The notes: generated by a model not told the origin, from the sequence alone. Counted from the first letter of the stretch, positions 17,504-25,998 are shown. The stretch is 33,512 nt of DNA from Facklamia sp050409585 (GCF_050409585.1 NZ_JBNUPE010000016.1:1-33512); one strand, 5' to 3'. Program-made: numbers and translations.

Positions 17504-19453
17504 GTTTTAGAGCTATGTTGTTTTGAATGGATATAAGACCGTTGACTTAGAATTAGTCGCTATGCATGAGTTTTAGAGCTATGTTGTTTTGAATGGATAT
17601 AAGACATGGTTGCTAACTGATAAGCTTAATTGGTTGTTTTAGAGCTATGTTGTTTTGAATGGATATAAGACGTATGCAAGTAGTTTGGAATGGTATGTGG
17701 AGTTTTAGAGCTATGTTGTTTTGAATGGATATAAGACTGCAATAATGATTCGTCCGTGATAAGATATGTTTTAGAGCTATGTTGTTTTGAATGGATATAA
17801 GACGCAAGAACAAAAATCAGAATTAGAATATTAGTTTTAGAGCTATGTTGTTTTGAATGGATATAAGACTAAACTACAAAAAAACATTTTCTAATTCTCG
17901 TTTTAGAGCTATGTTGTTTTGAATGGATATAAGACATGTTTCAGAGTTCTTATAAGTGCAATTATGTTTTAGAGCTATGTTGTTTTGAATGGATATAAGA
18001 CACGATTGAGGGAATGAATTGTGTGTTATTGGTTTTAGAGCTATGTTGTTTTGAATGGATATAAGACATCGTTTTTTTGGTGTGTGATTTTTAAAAGGTT
18101 TTAGAGCTATGTTGTTTTGAATGGATATAAGACTGCGGATTGCGAGCTGTCGGTAAAATAGTAGTTTTAGAGCTATGTTGTTTTGAATGGATATAAGACG
18201 CGTGTTGTGCGCTGGCGTGAGGTGTACGTGTTTTAGAGCTATGTTGTTTTGAATGGATATAAGACCAATAGAGAAGTTGCTAAACAGGTCTATCGGTTTT
18301 AGAGCTATGTTGTTTTGAATGGATATAAGACTATATAATCATAGTTAGCTATAAAACACAAGTTTTAGAGCTATGTTGTTTTGAATGGATATAAGACCGC
18401 TCGCTCGCTTGCGCATGCAAGACTCTAGTTTTAGAGCTATGTTGTTTTGAATGGATATAAGACCCTCGGTATCAAATACGAAATCGGCACGCAGTTTTAG
18501 AGCTATGTTGTTTTGAATGGATATAAGACAAATTTTTTGAGGTTGGATTGCTGGGGAATGTTTTAGAGCTATGTTGTTTTGAATGGATATAAGACTTATG
18601 ACATGGGAGGAATTAATTCTTTTACGTTTTAGAGCTATGTTGTTTTGAATGGATATAAGACTTAGGTAAATTATCAACTAATACCTTAATAGTTTTAGAG
18701 CTATGTTGTTTTGAATGGATATAAGACTGCAGGAAATCTATTTATCCACGAGGGACAGTTTTAGAGCTATGTTGTTTTGAATGGATATAAGACTTTCTTA
18801 GCTCTGTACTTGTGTTTTCTTTTGTTTTAGAGCTATGTTGTTTTGAATGGATATAAGACGATGATTGCCAAAAAAAGTCACACGTCGCAGTTTTAGAGCT
18901 ATGTTGTTTTGAATGGATATAAGACTAAATTATCTTTGGAATATCAAAACGGCGAGTTTTAGAGCTATGTTGTTTTGAATGGATATAAGACACGTAGTAG
19001 CCGAGCGACTTGCTTTGCATTGTTTTAGAGCTATGTTGTTTTGAATGGATATAAGACATATCTTATCACGAGCGACAGAACATTGCAGTTTTAGAGCTAT
19101 GTTGTTTTGAATGGATATAAGACTTATGACATGGGAGGAATTAATTCTTTTACGTTTTAGAGCTATGTTGTTTTGAATGGATATAAGACTTAGGTAAATT
19201 ATCAACTAATACCTTAATAGTTTTAGAGCTATGTTGTTTTGAATGGATATAAGACTGCAGGAAATCTATTTATCCACGAGGGACAGTTTTAGAGCTATGT
19301 TGTTTTGAATGGATATAAGACTTTCTTAGCTCTGTACTTGTGTTTTCTTTTGTTTTAGAGCTATGTTGTTTTGAATGGATATAAGACAGGACGAGTTTGA
19401 TTGAAAGAACGAAAAGTGTTTTAGAGCTATGTTGTTTTGAATGGATATATGTC
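17504..19453 (+). CRISPR. Type II-A CRISPR array, 30 repeats and 29 spacers
   Basis: The repeat is 36 bases, starting GTTTTAGAGCTATG and ending GGATATAAGAC. Repeats start every 66 bases from 17504 to 19418, so every spacer is exactly 30 bases. The last repeat (19418-19453) is degenerate at its end (ATGTC for AAGAC), marking the far, oldest end; transcription and crRNA polarity run rightward. Spacers 17-20 (from 18596) recur unchanged as spacers 25-28 (from 19124). Spacer 5 (17804-17833) matches the prophage repressor gene exactly. Spacers 4 (17738) and 24 (19058) are near reverse complements. Some spacers are GC-rich against the host (spacer 11 has 19 G/C of 30), so several sources fed the array. 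No other spacer matched the window by eye. Confidence 0.99.
17804..17833 (+). other. Spacer 5: targets the resident prophage repressor gene
   Basis: This 30-base spacer begins GCAAGAACAAAAATC and ends AGAATATTA. It is identical, without mismatch, to minus-strand bases 30857-30828 inside the CI-type repressor. The three bases after the match on that strand are TGG. It is the fifth spacer from the leader, so four spacers were added after it. Confidence 0.97.
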
Positions 19454-19590
19454 AATCTCTAATTAGTTAATTCTAAGTTAGGAATTTCAATTATCTTGTA
19501 AGGGGATAAGCTCTATTAAGGTTGTCTTCTTAACAATGGATAACGATCAATTATCTCATGCGATAAAATTTTATAACATAAGGGATAAAT

Positions 19591-19735
19591 ATGAATAAGA
19601 CTATTAAAAGTGCTTTAAAGAAACTATTCTTTTTTGCTTTTGTTTTATATTTTTAGTGCCATGGTTAATGGTCTATCAATTTATTTATTTAATACAACAC
19701 TCGCAGAATTTTTGCTGAGAATATATTTTTTCTAA
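19591..19735 (+). pseudogene. Decayed start of a small hydrophobic protein
   Basis: From ATG 19591 the frame reads MNKTIKSALKKLFFFAFVLYF and stops. A shifted frame at once continues with hydrophobic sequence (FLVPWLMVYQFIYLI), and another reads MVNGLSIYLFNTTLAEFLL. This looks like the N-terminal membrane segment of a protein broken by frameshifts; CPBP-type membrane proteases begin in a similar way, but the match is too short to name. The stretch from the array end to 20105 holds nothing else except the terminator at 19793. Confidence 0.35.
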
Positions 19736-19792
19736 CCAAATTGCAAAGAGTTATGAGTTAGTATGACTAGCTTTCTTAAATCAAATATAAAA

Positions 19793-19839
19793 AAAGGAGT
19801 AAGTTATGAAGTGTTATAACTTGCTCCTTTTCTTTTTTT
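19793..19839 (+). terminator. Intrinsic terminator downstream of the CRISPR array
   Basis: AAAGGAG and AAGTTAT (19793-19807) pair with ATAACTT and CTCCTTT (19816-19830), followed by TCTTTTTTT. It is the first strong terminator after the array and may end the pre-crRNA. Confidence 0.8.
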
Positions 19840-20049
19840 AGCAATATTGATGTTGTTTTTAAGAGAGGCCGATATAATAATTATCTCAGGCTAATAGTTA
19901 AACTTTCTACTAAAATTAAAGCTAGCTTTTAGTTTAATTCCTAAATAGTAGTCTCACTAGAATCAATTGTTGAGTTAAGCTTCATTTTATCACTAAAAAC
20001 AGTTTTTATATAAACTTAATTTAAATAATGTAAAAGTATAGGATAAAGA

Positions 20050-20078
20050 TTGACTTTAATAATGTTAAATGATAACTT
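20050..20078 (+). promoter_or_regulatory. Possible promoter of the DUF2089 gene pair
   Basis: TTGACT (20050-20055) and TAACTT (20073-20078) are 17 bases apart, a good -35 and a weak -10. It lies just upstream of the ribosome site of the 20106 gene. Confidence 0.4.
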
Positions 20079-20105
20079 TAACTTAATTAAAGAAGGGGGG
20101 GTGAA

Positions 20106-20405
20106 ATGAAAATTAATATTATTCCTGAATGGATGGCAAATCTTGAAGAAGAAGATTTATCTTTTATCAAAAGATTTATATTAGCATCTGGCTCTTTAAA
20201 AGAAATCGCTAAACAATATGAGGTTACTTATCCGACAGTAAGACTAAGGTTAGATAGGCTTATCCAAAAAATTCAAATGAGCGATGATATTGCAAATGAA
20301 CCTTATATCTCTTTAATTAAACGATTGGCTGTTAATGATAAGCTTGATTTTGAAACAGCTAAAATTTTGGTTTCAGAGTATAAAAAGATGAAAGGAGTTG
20401 AATGA
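20106..20405 (+). CDS. DUF2089-type helix-turn-helix protein
   Basis: This is a 99-residue soluble protein. It contains IPEWMANLEEEDLSFIKRFILASGSLKEIAKQYEVTYPTVRLRLDRLI-type sequence: a first helix pair, then a helix-turn-helix (SLKEIAKQYEVTYPTVR, about 34-50). That arrangement is typical of DUF2089 proteins, presumed small transcription regulators. A very strong ribosome site (GGGGGGG) precedes the ATG. The stop lies one base before the start of a small membrane protein, so the two form an operon. Such pairs usually control each other or a membrane stress response; the target here is unknown. Confidence 0.75.
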   Translation: MKINIIPEWMANLEEEDLSFIKRFILASGSLKEIAKQYEVTYPTVRLRLDRLIQKIQMSDDIANEPYISLIKRLAVNDKLDFETAKILVSEYKKMKGVE

Positions 20406-20406
20406 T

Positions 20407-20724
20407 ATGAGAGCTGCTTTGATTATGTTTATTGTATATGGGGCATTAATTATTATCTTACAAATATTATTATCTAAACTTAAAAATAAATGGTTTGGCT
20501 TGATACTGCCCTCTTTAAGTTTTGTCTATTCTATGTCTTTATCACTTGTTTTAACCATCACCCCCCTGGAACAATCCGATAACATGAAAAGTTTAATGGA
20601 TTTTGTATCGACACTCTTAGTAAACAATATACCTACCTTTATTCTATTAGCTATATATTTTGCTATGAGAAAGCAATTAAAAATTTCTTCCCAAATTGAA
20701 AAAATGAAAATTAGAGATTTATAA
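20407..20724 (+). CDS. Small membrane protein paired with the DUF2089 regulator
   Basis: This is a 105-residue protein with three hydrophobic stretches (about 2-24, 31-52, 71-91) and a charged tail (RKQLKISSQIEKMKIRDL). I chose ATG 20407, nine bases after AAAGGAG; an in-frame TTG at 20398 would overlap the ribosome site. It follows the DUF2089 gene with a one-base gap. I do not recognise the family. Its partner suggests a membrane sensor or target of the regulator. Confidence 0.65.
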   Translation: MRAALIMFIVYGALIIILQILLSKLKNKWFGLILPSLSFVYSMSLSLVLTITPLEQSDNMKSLMDFVSTLLVNNIPTFILLAIYFAMRKQLKISSQIEKMKIRDL

Positions 20725-20821
20725 TAGAATTATGTTAGAAATTATAAAAATAAAACTTTTAATTTAAATTTAAATAATCTTTTGCTTTTAGTCAGAAAAT
20801 TATGAAAAATATTAAGAAGTA

Positions 20822-20850
20822 TAAAAGAGAACCATTCGAGTCTCTTTTAA
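20822..20850 (+). terminator. Hairpin after the DUF2089 operon
   Basis: AAAAGAGA pairs with TCTCTTTT around a ten-base loop. The T run is short, so terminator activity is only likely. The rest of the 20725-21050 gap shows no gene. Confidence 0.5.
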
Positions 20851-21050
20851 ATATGGAAATTCATTTTATTTGCTAAAAATAAATAGGACAGTTGAAAGTC
20901 TTAACAATTCATTTGAATGATATAAATTCAAAGCAATCCCTGATATAATCGCCATGCAAAGAATATTTGCCAAAATATGATCACTTGCAATTTCAAATTG
21001 CTAGGCCAAAACTCTGATAAAGCCTATCTTAAATTTAGGAGGTGAAGACG

Positions 21051-21404
21051 ATGCTCAATGAGATCTTAAAGGAAAAGAGAAAAGAACTTAAACTTACTCA
21101 GCAGCAGGTTGCTGATTCGTTGAATGTCACACGACAAACATTGTCTAGTTGGGAAGTAGGAAAAAGCTTTCCTGATATTCCAACCTTGATTAAGATTAGT
21201 AATTTTTATCAAATATCTATAGATTATATGTTAAGAGGGGATGTTGATCTGATGAAAAAAGTTGAAAAAGATGCAAATGAATTGGAAAAATACCAAAAAA
21301 TAACAGAGATTTTAAAAATGATCGTTTATGGGTTACTGATTGTTACTTTTTTCTATGGTGCCGGCTATGCAATTGGAAAAGGGTGGGGGCATTTTATGCC
21401 CTAA
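21051..21404 (+). CDS. XRE-family regulator with a C-terminal membrane anchor
   Basis: This 117-residue protein has a helix-turn-helix at 5-58 (KRKELKLTQQQVADSLNVTRQTLSSWEVGKSFPDIPTL). A charged linker (EKDANELEKYQK) leads to one membrane segment at about 88-108 (MIVYGLLIVTFFYGAGYAIG). Membrane-tethered XRE regulators of this shape are common in lactic acid bacteria. I chose ATG 21051, eight bases after AGGAGG, rather than GTG 21042, which overlaps that site. It is a single gene closed by a terminator. Target genes unknown. Confidence 0.8.
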   Translation: MLNEILKEKRKELKLTQQQVADSLNVTRQTLSSWEVGKSFPDIPTLIKISNFYQISIDYMLRGDVDLMKKVEKDANELEKYQKITEILKMIVYGLLIVTFFYGAGYAIGKGWGHFMP

Positions 21405-21478
21405 ATCGTTTATTTCAATGAAGCAAGTTTATTTAAAGGTAATTAGTTAATCCTTAGTCATTCTATTTATAATCCTTA

Positions 21479-21538
21479 AAACAACTTTTTTCTAAATCTA
21501 CTTTTAGACTTAGGAAGTAGTTGTTTTTTTTGTTTTAT
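21479..21538 (+). terminator. Intrinsic terminator after the membrane-anchored XRE gene
   Basis: AAACAACT and TCTAA pair with TTAGA and AGTAGTTGTTT in a long imperfect stem that ends in eight T. Confidence 0.65.
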
Positions 21539-21696
21539 TTGCCAAGAAAAAGTAAATTAAACAACTTAAGCTGTCAAACTGGCTGATTTATAAACTCTTT
21601 TAAAGATGACAGTCAATCTTGAAAGGGGGTAGTGTATCTGAATGGTACGTATATTATAGAGAGTAGGAAGTTGGCAGACTAAACAAGGAGAATTTT

Positions 21697-22029
21697 ATGA
21701 AGAACACAAAAAGAAAACTGTTAGTGATCAGCTTATTGACGCCACTTGATATCACATTATTTCTACAAGCCCCAGAACATTTAGTTAAGAAAATGTTATG
21801 ACCTGTCTTAATAGGAATAATCTATTTCCCTCGACTTGCGAACTGTCTAGTCCATATTAACTGAAAAATGATGAGTCTTTTCATACTCATCTTACCTCTT
21901 AACGCTATCCTTGTTGTAATGCCTTTGTCTTCAGCCTTTGCTTATTTAGGCGAAATTTTGGCTTATCGTTTGTATAAAGAACTAATGATTAAAAGTAGTC
22001 ACCTTGATCAAATTCAATACCCATTTTAA
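21697..22029 (+). pseudogene. Small membrane protein gene with two in-frame TGA codons
   Basis: From ATG 21697, preceded by AAGGAG, one frame runs 110 codons to TAA 22027-22029. It is interrupted only by TGA at 21799-21801 and TGA at 21862-21864. The product is hydrophobic throughout: KRKLLVISLLTPLDI, PVLIGIIYFPRLANCLVHIN and SLFILILPLNAILVVMP, then a polar tail ending DQIQYPF. Both TGA codons fall where Trp (TGG) would suit a membrane protein, so single G-to-A changes are the likely cause. TGA is used as an ordinary stop nearby, so readthrough is less likely. I do not recognise the family. Confidence 0.6.
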
Positions 22030-22038
22030 TTTCTGAGT

Positions 22039-22123
22039 GATCTTCGATCTAATTCTTAAAATCAACTGAATAGCTGAATCAATTGACCGTTAAGGATAGA
22101 GCTAGTTCTAACTCTGTTCTTTT
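22039..22123 (+). repeat. Intergenic element, copy A, ending in a terminator
   Basis: It starts GATCTTCG and contains TTCTTAAAA and ACTGAATAG. It ends with a hairpin AGAG..CTCT and TTCTTTT. The same blocks in the same order occur at 22875-22963. It directly follows the broken membrane-protein gene. Confidence 0.6.
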
Positions 22124-22266
22124 GTTTTTGTTTGAAAGCCCTACTAAGGCTATAGGGTTATGGTTAGAATACTAGGCGATATGGATAGAATTTTGCAATC
22201 TACCACATAAAAGACAGGAATGTGAAAACACAAAAGCAATTAAACTTTACATGGTGACAACAATAC

Positions 22267-22295
22267 TTTACATATCTCTTTTGGAATGTTATTAT
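22267..22295 (+). promoter_or_regulatory. Promoter and likely operator of the membrane protein/XRE pair
   Basis: TTTACA (22267-22272) and TATTAT (22290-22295) are 17 bases apart, and TG precedes the -10 box. The -35 box lies in one of two copies of ACTTTACAT (22244-22252 and 22265-22273), 21 bases apart, about two helix turns. This is a likely binding site for the XRE protein encoded at 22645. Confidence 0.6.
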
Positions 22296-22324
22296 TTAGA
22301 TAATAGTTAAAGGAGGAGCAAACT

Positions 22325-22642
22325 ATGGAAAAAGAGGATGTTTTAAAAAAAGCACAGCGAGCACAAAAAGACGAAAGGGACGAAGCCATTAATACGAAAG
22401 CTTTTCAAATTGGGTGGGTAGGAGTATCGGTTGTAATGTTACTTCTTATTGTTTTGAGGGTTATCTTTAATGAATCAGCCATAGACATTATGATAATCTT
22501 AATGGCTCAAGTAGCTGCGGCTTCATTTTATCAGTATTCTAAAATGCCAGATAAAAAGCTCTATTTGGTAAGTGGGATCATAGCTATATTAGCTATTATA
22601 TTAGGCTTTGCCTCATTATTAAGTAGTTACGGAGTTTTTTAA
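22325..22642 (+). CDS. Small membrane protein (DUF6442-like) in an XRE operon
   Basis: This is a 105-residue protein with a charged N-terminus (EKEDVLKKAQRAQKDERDE) and three hydrophobic segments (about 29-48, 54-68, 83-103). GGAGGAG precedes the ATG. The next gene, two bases on, encodes a small XRE regulator. This pairing of a three-segment membrane protein whose start is rich in K, E and D with a 65-75-residue XRE protein is common in Bacillota. The family name is given from pattern memory only. Function unknown. Confidence 0.65.
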   Translation: MEKEDVLKKAQRAQKDERDEAINTKAFQIGWVGVSVVMLLLIVLRVIFNESAIDIMIILMAQVAAASFYQYSKMPDKKLYLVSGIIAILAIILGFASLLSSYGVF

Positions 22643-22644
22643 AT

Positions 22645-22860
22645 ATGGGAAAAAAAGAAGAATTAGTTTTACTAAATCGCTTAAAAGTTGCTAGAGCAGA
22701 GAAAAGTTTGACTCAGGAAGAATTAGCCAAATTAGTGGGGGCTTCTCGACAAACTATTAGTGCTATCGAAAAAGGACAATTTAACCCATCCGCAAGATTA
22801 GCGCTTATTATTTGCATTGCTTTAGATAAAAAATTTGAAGAGTTATTTTACTTTGGCTAA
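22645..22860 (+). CDS. Small XRE-family transcriptional regulator
   Basis: This is a 71-residue single-domain helix-turn-helix protein of the YozG/Cro type. It reads NRLKVARAEKSLTQEELAKLV, then SRQTISAIEKGQFNPSARLAL, and ends in the typical ALDKKFEELFYF. The ATG lies two bases after the upstream stop, and a ribosome site is weak, so it is probably translated by coupling. It likely represses its own operon through the ACTTTACAT repeats. Confidence 0.85.
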   Translation: MGKKEELVLLNRLKVARAEKSLTQEELAKLVGASRQTISAIEKGQFNPSARLALIICIALDKKFEELFYFG

Positions 22861-22874
22861 TTTAAGTAGGCGTT

Positions 22875-22963
22875 GATCTTCGGTGTACTTCTTAAAACAG
22901 ACTGAATAGTTGAATAAATGGATTCTTAAAGAATGGAGTTCGTTTTTTGCTCTATTCTTTTTA
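22875..22963 (+). repeat. Intergenic element, copy B, ending in a terminator
   Basis: It has the same block order as copy A at 22039: GATCTTCG, TTCTTAAAA, ACTGAATAG, then a hairpin (GAATGGAG pairing with CTCTATTC) and T run. It follows the XRE gene. The rest of the gap up to 23131 shows no gene. Confidence 0.6.
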
Positions 22964-23131
22964 TTTTATCTTTATTTTTACTGTTTAACAAAGACTATTC
23001 TGTTAAGCTTAAGCTATCAGATGAAGTCTTGATTGAATCTAGTTTATGGACAACAGTCTTAAGGACAGATAGTTTTTAATAAAATAGAGAGATGATTCAG
23101 CATAGTATATTTATAGATTAATGGGAGAAAA

Positions 23132-23590
23132 ATGGAAATCAAAGAACTTTCAAAAGAAAACGTAGAAGAGTTTATCATTTATTTGAACAAAGTATTGGCA
23201 ATAGAACCGGATAGGATGACAACGGATGATATAGATGAAGAAGCGATAATTAAAGTGGTTTCCAATCAACCCAACGAACTAAGTCGCTCTTTATTAGCTT
23301 ATGAGGACCATCAGATTGTGGGTAGGTTGGAGTTTCATTCTTATCTTTGCATTCAAGATTCTTATAGGATGGCCTATGTCAATTGGGTCTATACACTGCC
23401 AGACTATCGACACAGGGGAGTGGCTCAGTCATTATTTAAAGCATTTGAGAATATTTGCTTACAAGAAGAAATAAATCAGTACTTTTTAATCCAGGCAGAG
23501 AATCAAGCGGCGAGCCGTTTTTATAAGGCCTTTGAACATGGAACATCTAGTAAAGAAATAATTTTAAGAAAGATATTATCTAAGTTTTAG
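23132..23590 (+). CDS. GNAT-family N-acetyltransferase
   Basis: This 152-residue protein has the GNAT fold. Strand 4 with the backbone-binding bulge is YVNWVYTLPDYR. The acetyl-CoA loop of motif A is HRGVAQSLFKAF (a variant of R/Q-x-x-G-x-G/A). The C-terminal Asn and Tyr are in QAENQAASRFYKAFEHG. The substrate cannot be read from the sequence. GGGAG lies before the ATG. It stands alone between the regulator pair and the ylxM-ffh cluster. Confidence 0.85.
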   Translation: MEIKELSKENVEEFIIYLNKVLAIEPDRMTTDDIDEEAIIKVVSNQPNELSRSLLAYEDHQIVGRLEFHSYLCIQDSYRMAYVNWVYTLPDYRHRGVAQSLFKAFENICLQEEINQYFLIQAENQAASRFYKAFEHGTSSKEIILRKILSKF

Positions 23591-23650
23591 AAAGCCAAAG
23601 CAACTTATAGAAGACATCTTTTCTTTAATCCCAGCTTTTCACTTATCGAT

Positions 23651-23679
23651 TTGTGAGACGGCTGAAATCATGCTAAAAT
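23651..23679 (+). promoter_or_regulatory. Promoter of ylxM-ffh
   Basis: TTGTGA (23651-23656) and TAAAAT (23674-23679) are 17 bases apart, and TG stands one base before the -10 box. It leaves a leader of about 95 bases before ylxM. Confidence 0.5.
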
Positions 23680-23780
23680 AGGAGGAGTAAATTTATTTAA
23701 AAGTCGTGATTGAATGTTAAGTATTTTTTTAAAGACTGTTACTTATTCTAGCTAGTTATTAATCAATAGGGGAGTTTAAG

Positions 23781-24107
23781 ATGTCACTTGAAAAAACAAT
23801 CTATCTCAATCAATTACTTTCCTACTATGGTTCTCTCCTAACGGATCGTCAATTATCCATGATGCAATCTTATTACGAAGAAGATTTATCATTATCGGAG
23901 ATCGCAGACTATTATGAGATTAGTCGCCAGGCTGTACATGATATTCTAAAACGTTCAGAAAAATTATTAGAAAGCTATGAGGAAAAGTTACGTATTTTAG
24001 CCAAAAGCAATGACCGACTGAAACATTTAAAAGAAATTCGCTCAATGGTGGCAGATCAAGATGACATATTAGAAAAAATTGACTATTTAATTCAATTAGA
24101 AAGCTAA
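23781..24107 (+). CDS. ylxM: YlxM, helix-turn-helix partner of the signal recognition particle
   Basis: This is a 108-residue UPF0122-family protein. It has LLSYYGSLLTDRQLSMMQSYYEEDLSLSEIADYY, then a sigma-70 region 4-like helix-turn-helix (SEIADYYEISRQAVHDILKRSEKLL). YlxM binds the signal recognition particle and modulates its GTPase in streptococci (established). It is almost always directly upstream of ffh, as here, with a 14-base gap holding the ffh ribosome site. GGGGAG precedes the ATG. Confidence 0.93.
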   Translation: MSLEKTIYLNQLLSYYGSLLTDRQLSMMQSYYEEDLSLSEIADYYEISRQAVHDILKRSEKLLESYEEKLRILAKSNDRLKHLKEIRSMVADQDDILEKIDYLIQLES

Positions 24108-24121
24108 AAAGGAGCAATATT

Positions 24122-25597
24122 ATGGCATTTGAAGCATTATCCGAACGATTACAGAATTCCATTTCATTTGTCGGTAAAGGGGAAAAAATTACCGAAGCCG
24201 ACCTTAAACAAATGATGCGTGAGATCCGACTTGCTTTACTGGAAGCGGACGTTAACTTCAAGGTAGTGAAGACTTTTGTAAAGAAAGTAAATGAGAGAGC
24301 CCTCGGATCAGAAGTCCTAGACTCACTGTCACCGGCTCAACAAGTGGTTAAAATTGTTAACGAAGAATTAACCGAATTAATGGGGGGCGAGCATACCCCG
24401 ATTAATATCTCTAAACAACCACCAACCGTAATTATGATGGCTGGTTTGCAAGGGGCTGGTAAAACAACTACGGTGGGTAAATTGGCGAAACATTTAAAAG
24501 AGCAAGGTTTAAAGAAACCCTTGCTAGTTGCTGGGGATGTTTATCGTCCAGCAGCCATTGACCAACTCCAAACGATTGGTCGACAACTTGGTTTTGATGT
24601 TTTCAGTCAAGGAACGCAAGCAAATCCGGTCGAGATTGCTAGAGAAGCTCTTCAACAGGCGCGTTTAAATGGTAACGAAGTGGTCTTAATCGATACGGCG
24701 GGTCGTCTTCACGTAAATGAAGAATTAATGGAAGAGCTGCGTCAGATTAAAGCAGCTGTTCAGCCCGATGAAATCCTCTTAACCGTCGATGCTATGACCG
24801 GTCAAGATGCTGTAAACGTAGCAGCGGCCTTTAACGACTCGCTAGATATTACCGGTGTTGTTATTACCAAATTAGATGGTGATACACGAGGAGGAGCCGC
24901 GCTTTCTATTCGTGCCATTATCGACAAACCGATAAAATATACCGGGCAAGGTGAGCAATTAAGTGCACTTGAGCCTTTCCATCCGGATCGTATGGCAGGA
25001 CGCATTCTTGGTATGGGGGACATGATGACCCTGATCGAGAAAGCTCAACAAGATTTTGATGAAGAACAAGCAGCTAAGATGGCTGATAAAATTAAAGATG
25101 CTTCCTTTGATTTTAATGATTTTATTGATCAAATGGATCAAGTTCGTAAAATGGGGCCTATTAAAGACCTACTTAAGATGATCCCTGGTATGAATAAAAT
25201 TCCTGGTCTGGAAGATTTTAATATCGATGATAAAGAGATGAATCGAGTCAAAGCAGTGGTTCAATCCATGACTCCTTATGAAAGAACCAATCCAGATGTC
25301 ATTTCCCAAAGTCGTCGACGCAGGATTGCGGCTGGCTGTGGTCAATCCTTACAACAAGTTAATCAATTAATTAAGCAATTCAACCAATCGCGTGAAATGA
25401 TGAGTCAAATGTCCAATGGTAAAATGGGGGGCATGAACAAAATGATGAATCAATTGCAACAAGGAGGACAAAAGGGTGGAATGCCAAATATGGGCATACC
25501 TTCTTTGGGTAAAATACAATCGCCAGAGCAGATTCAAAAAGAGCAAGAACAAAAGAAAATTGCCCGTCTGTTGAAGAAAAAACGCAAGCGTAAATAA
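24122..25597 (+). CDS. ffh: Signal recognition particle protein Ffh
   Basis: This is a 491-residue SRP54-family GTPase that delivers ribosomes making membrane or secreted proteins to FtsY and the Sec translocon. The N domain (1-85) is helical. The G domain has the P loop GLQGAGKTTT (108-117), VLIDTAGRLH, and TKLDGDTRGGAAL with the TKLD guanine motif. The C-terminal M domain is rich in Met (SREMMSQMSNGKMGGMNKMMNQ) and contains the RNA-binding SRRRRIAAGCG motif. The basic tail ends KKKRKRK. Essential gene, complete, with AAAGGAG before the ATG. Confidence 0.98.
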   Translation: MAFEALSERLQNSISFVGKGEKITEADLKQMMREIRLALLEADVNFKVVKTFVKKVNERALGSEVLDSLSPAQQVVKIVNEELTELMGGEHTPINISKQPPTVIMMAGLQGAGKTTTVGKLAKHLKEQGLKKPLLVAGDVYRPAAIDQLQTIGRQLGFDVFSQGTQANPVEIAREALQQARLNGNEVVLIDTAGRLHVNEELMEELRQIKAAVQPDEILLTVDAMTGQDAVNVAAAFNDSLDITGVVITKLDGDTRGGAALSIRAIIDKPIKYTGQGEQLSALEPFHPDRMAGRILGMGDMMTLIEKAQQDFDEEQAAKMADKIKDASFDFNDFIDQMDQVRKMGPIKDLLKMIPGMNKIPGLEDFNIDDKEMNRVKAVVQSMTPYERTNPDVISQSRRRRIAAGCGQSLQQVNQLIKQFNQSREMMSQMSNGKMGGMNKMMNQLQQGGQKGGMPNMGIPSLGKIQSPEQIQKEQEQKKIARLLKKKRKRK

Positions 25598-25604
25598 ATT
25601 TTTA

Positions 25605-25642
25605 GTCTGTAAAGGAAAAACCCTTTACAGATTGTTTTTTTT
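25605..25642 (+). terminator. Intrinsic terminator between ffh and rpsP
   Basis: TCTGTAAAGG (25606-25615) pairs with CCTTTACAGA (25622-25631), followed by TTGTTTTTTTT. It separates ylxM-ffh from the ribosomal genes. Confidence 0.9.
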
Positions 25643-25687
25643 CTGTTATTATTCATAACTGTGATAGAACTTATGGAGGTGAAATAC

Positions 25688-25960
25688 ATGGCAGTTAAAA
25701 TTCGTTTAAAGCGTTCAGGAGCTAAGAAGCGTCCTTTCTACCGTATCGTGGTAGCAGATGCACGTTCTCCACGTGACGGTCGTATTATCGAAAAAATCGG
25801 CACTTACAATCCTGTTTCAGAACCAAGAGAATTAGTAATTGATGAAGAGAAGGCTTTAGAATGGTTAGCAAATGGGGCACAACCCTCAGATACCGTTCGT
25901 AACCTTTTATCCAGTCAAGGAATTATGCAAAAATTCCACGAATCTAAATTAAGCAAATAG
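25688..25960 (+). CDS. rpsP: 30S ribosomal protein S16
   Basis: This is a 90-residue S16 protein beginning MAVKIRLKRSGAKKRPFYRIVVAD and containing RDGRIIEKIGTYNPV, as in the whole family. I chose ATG 25688, eight bases after GGAGGTG; upstream in-frame starts at 25661 overlap that site. S16 is needed for 30S assembly. It opens the usual S16-KhpA-RimM-TrmD-L19 order. Confidence 0.98.
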   Translation: MAVKIRLKRSGAKKRPFYRIVVADARSPRDGRIIEKIGTYNPVSEPRELVIDEEKALEWLANGAQPSDTVRNLLSSQGIMQKFHESKLSK

Positions 25961-25998
25961 CCTAATCAATAGCGTCAAAAGATAAGGATGTGCTCTCA

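Noticed and set aside
17613..19455. Leftward open frames across the CRISPR array encoding repeated LISIQNNIALK or YIHSKQHSSK units
   Set aside because: They are a by-product of a 66-base period (a multiple of three) in the repeat array, not a repeat protein.
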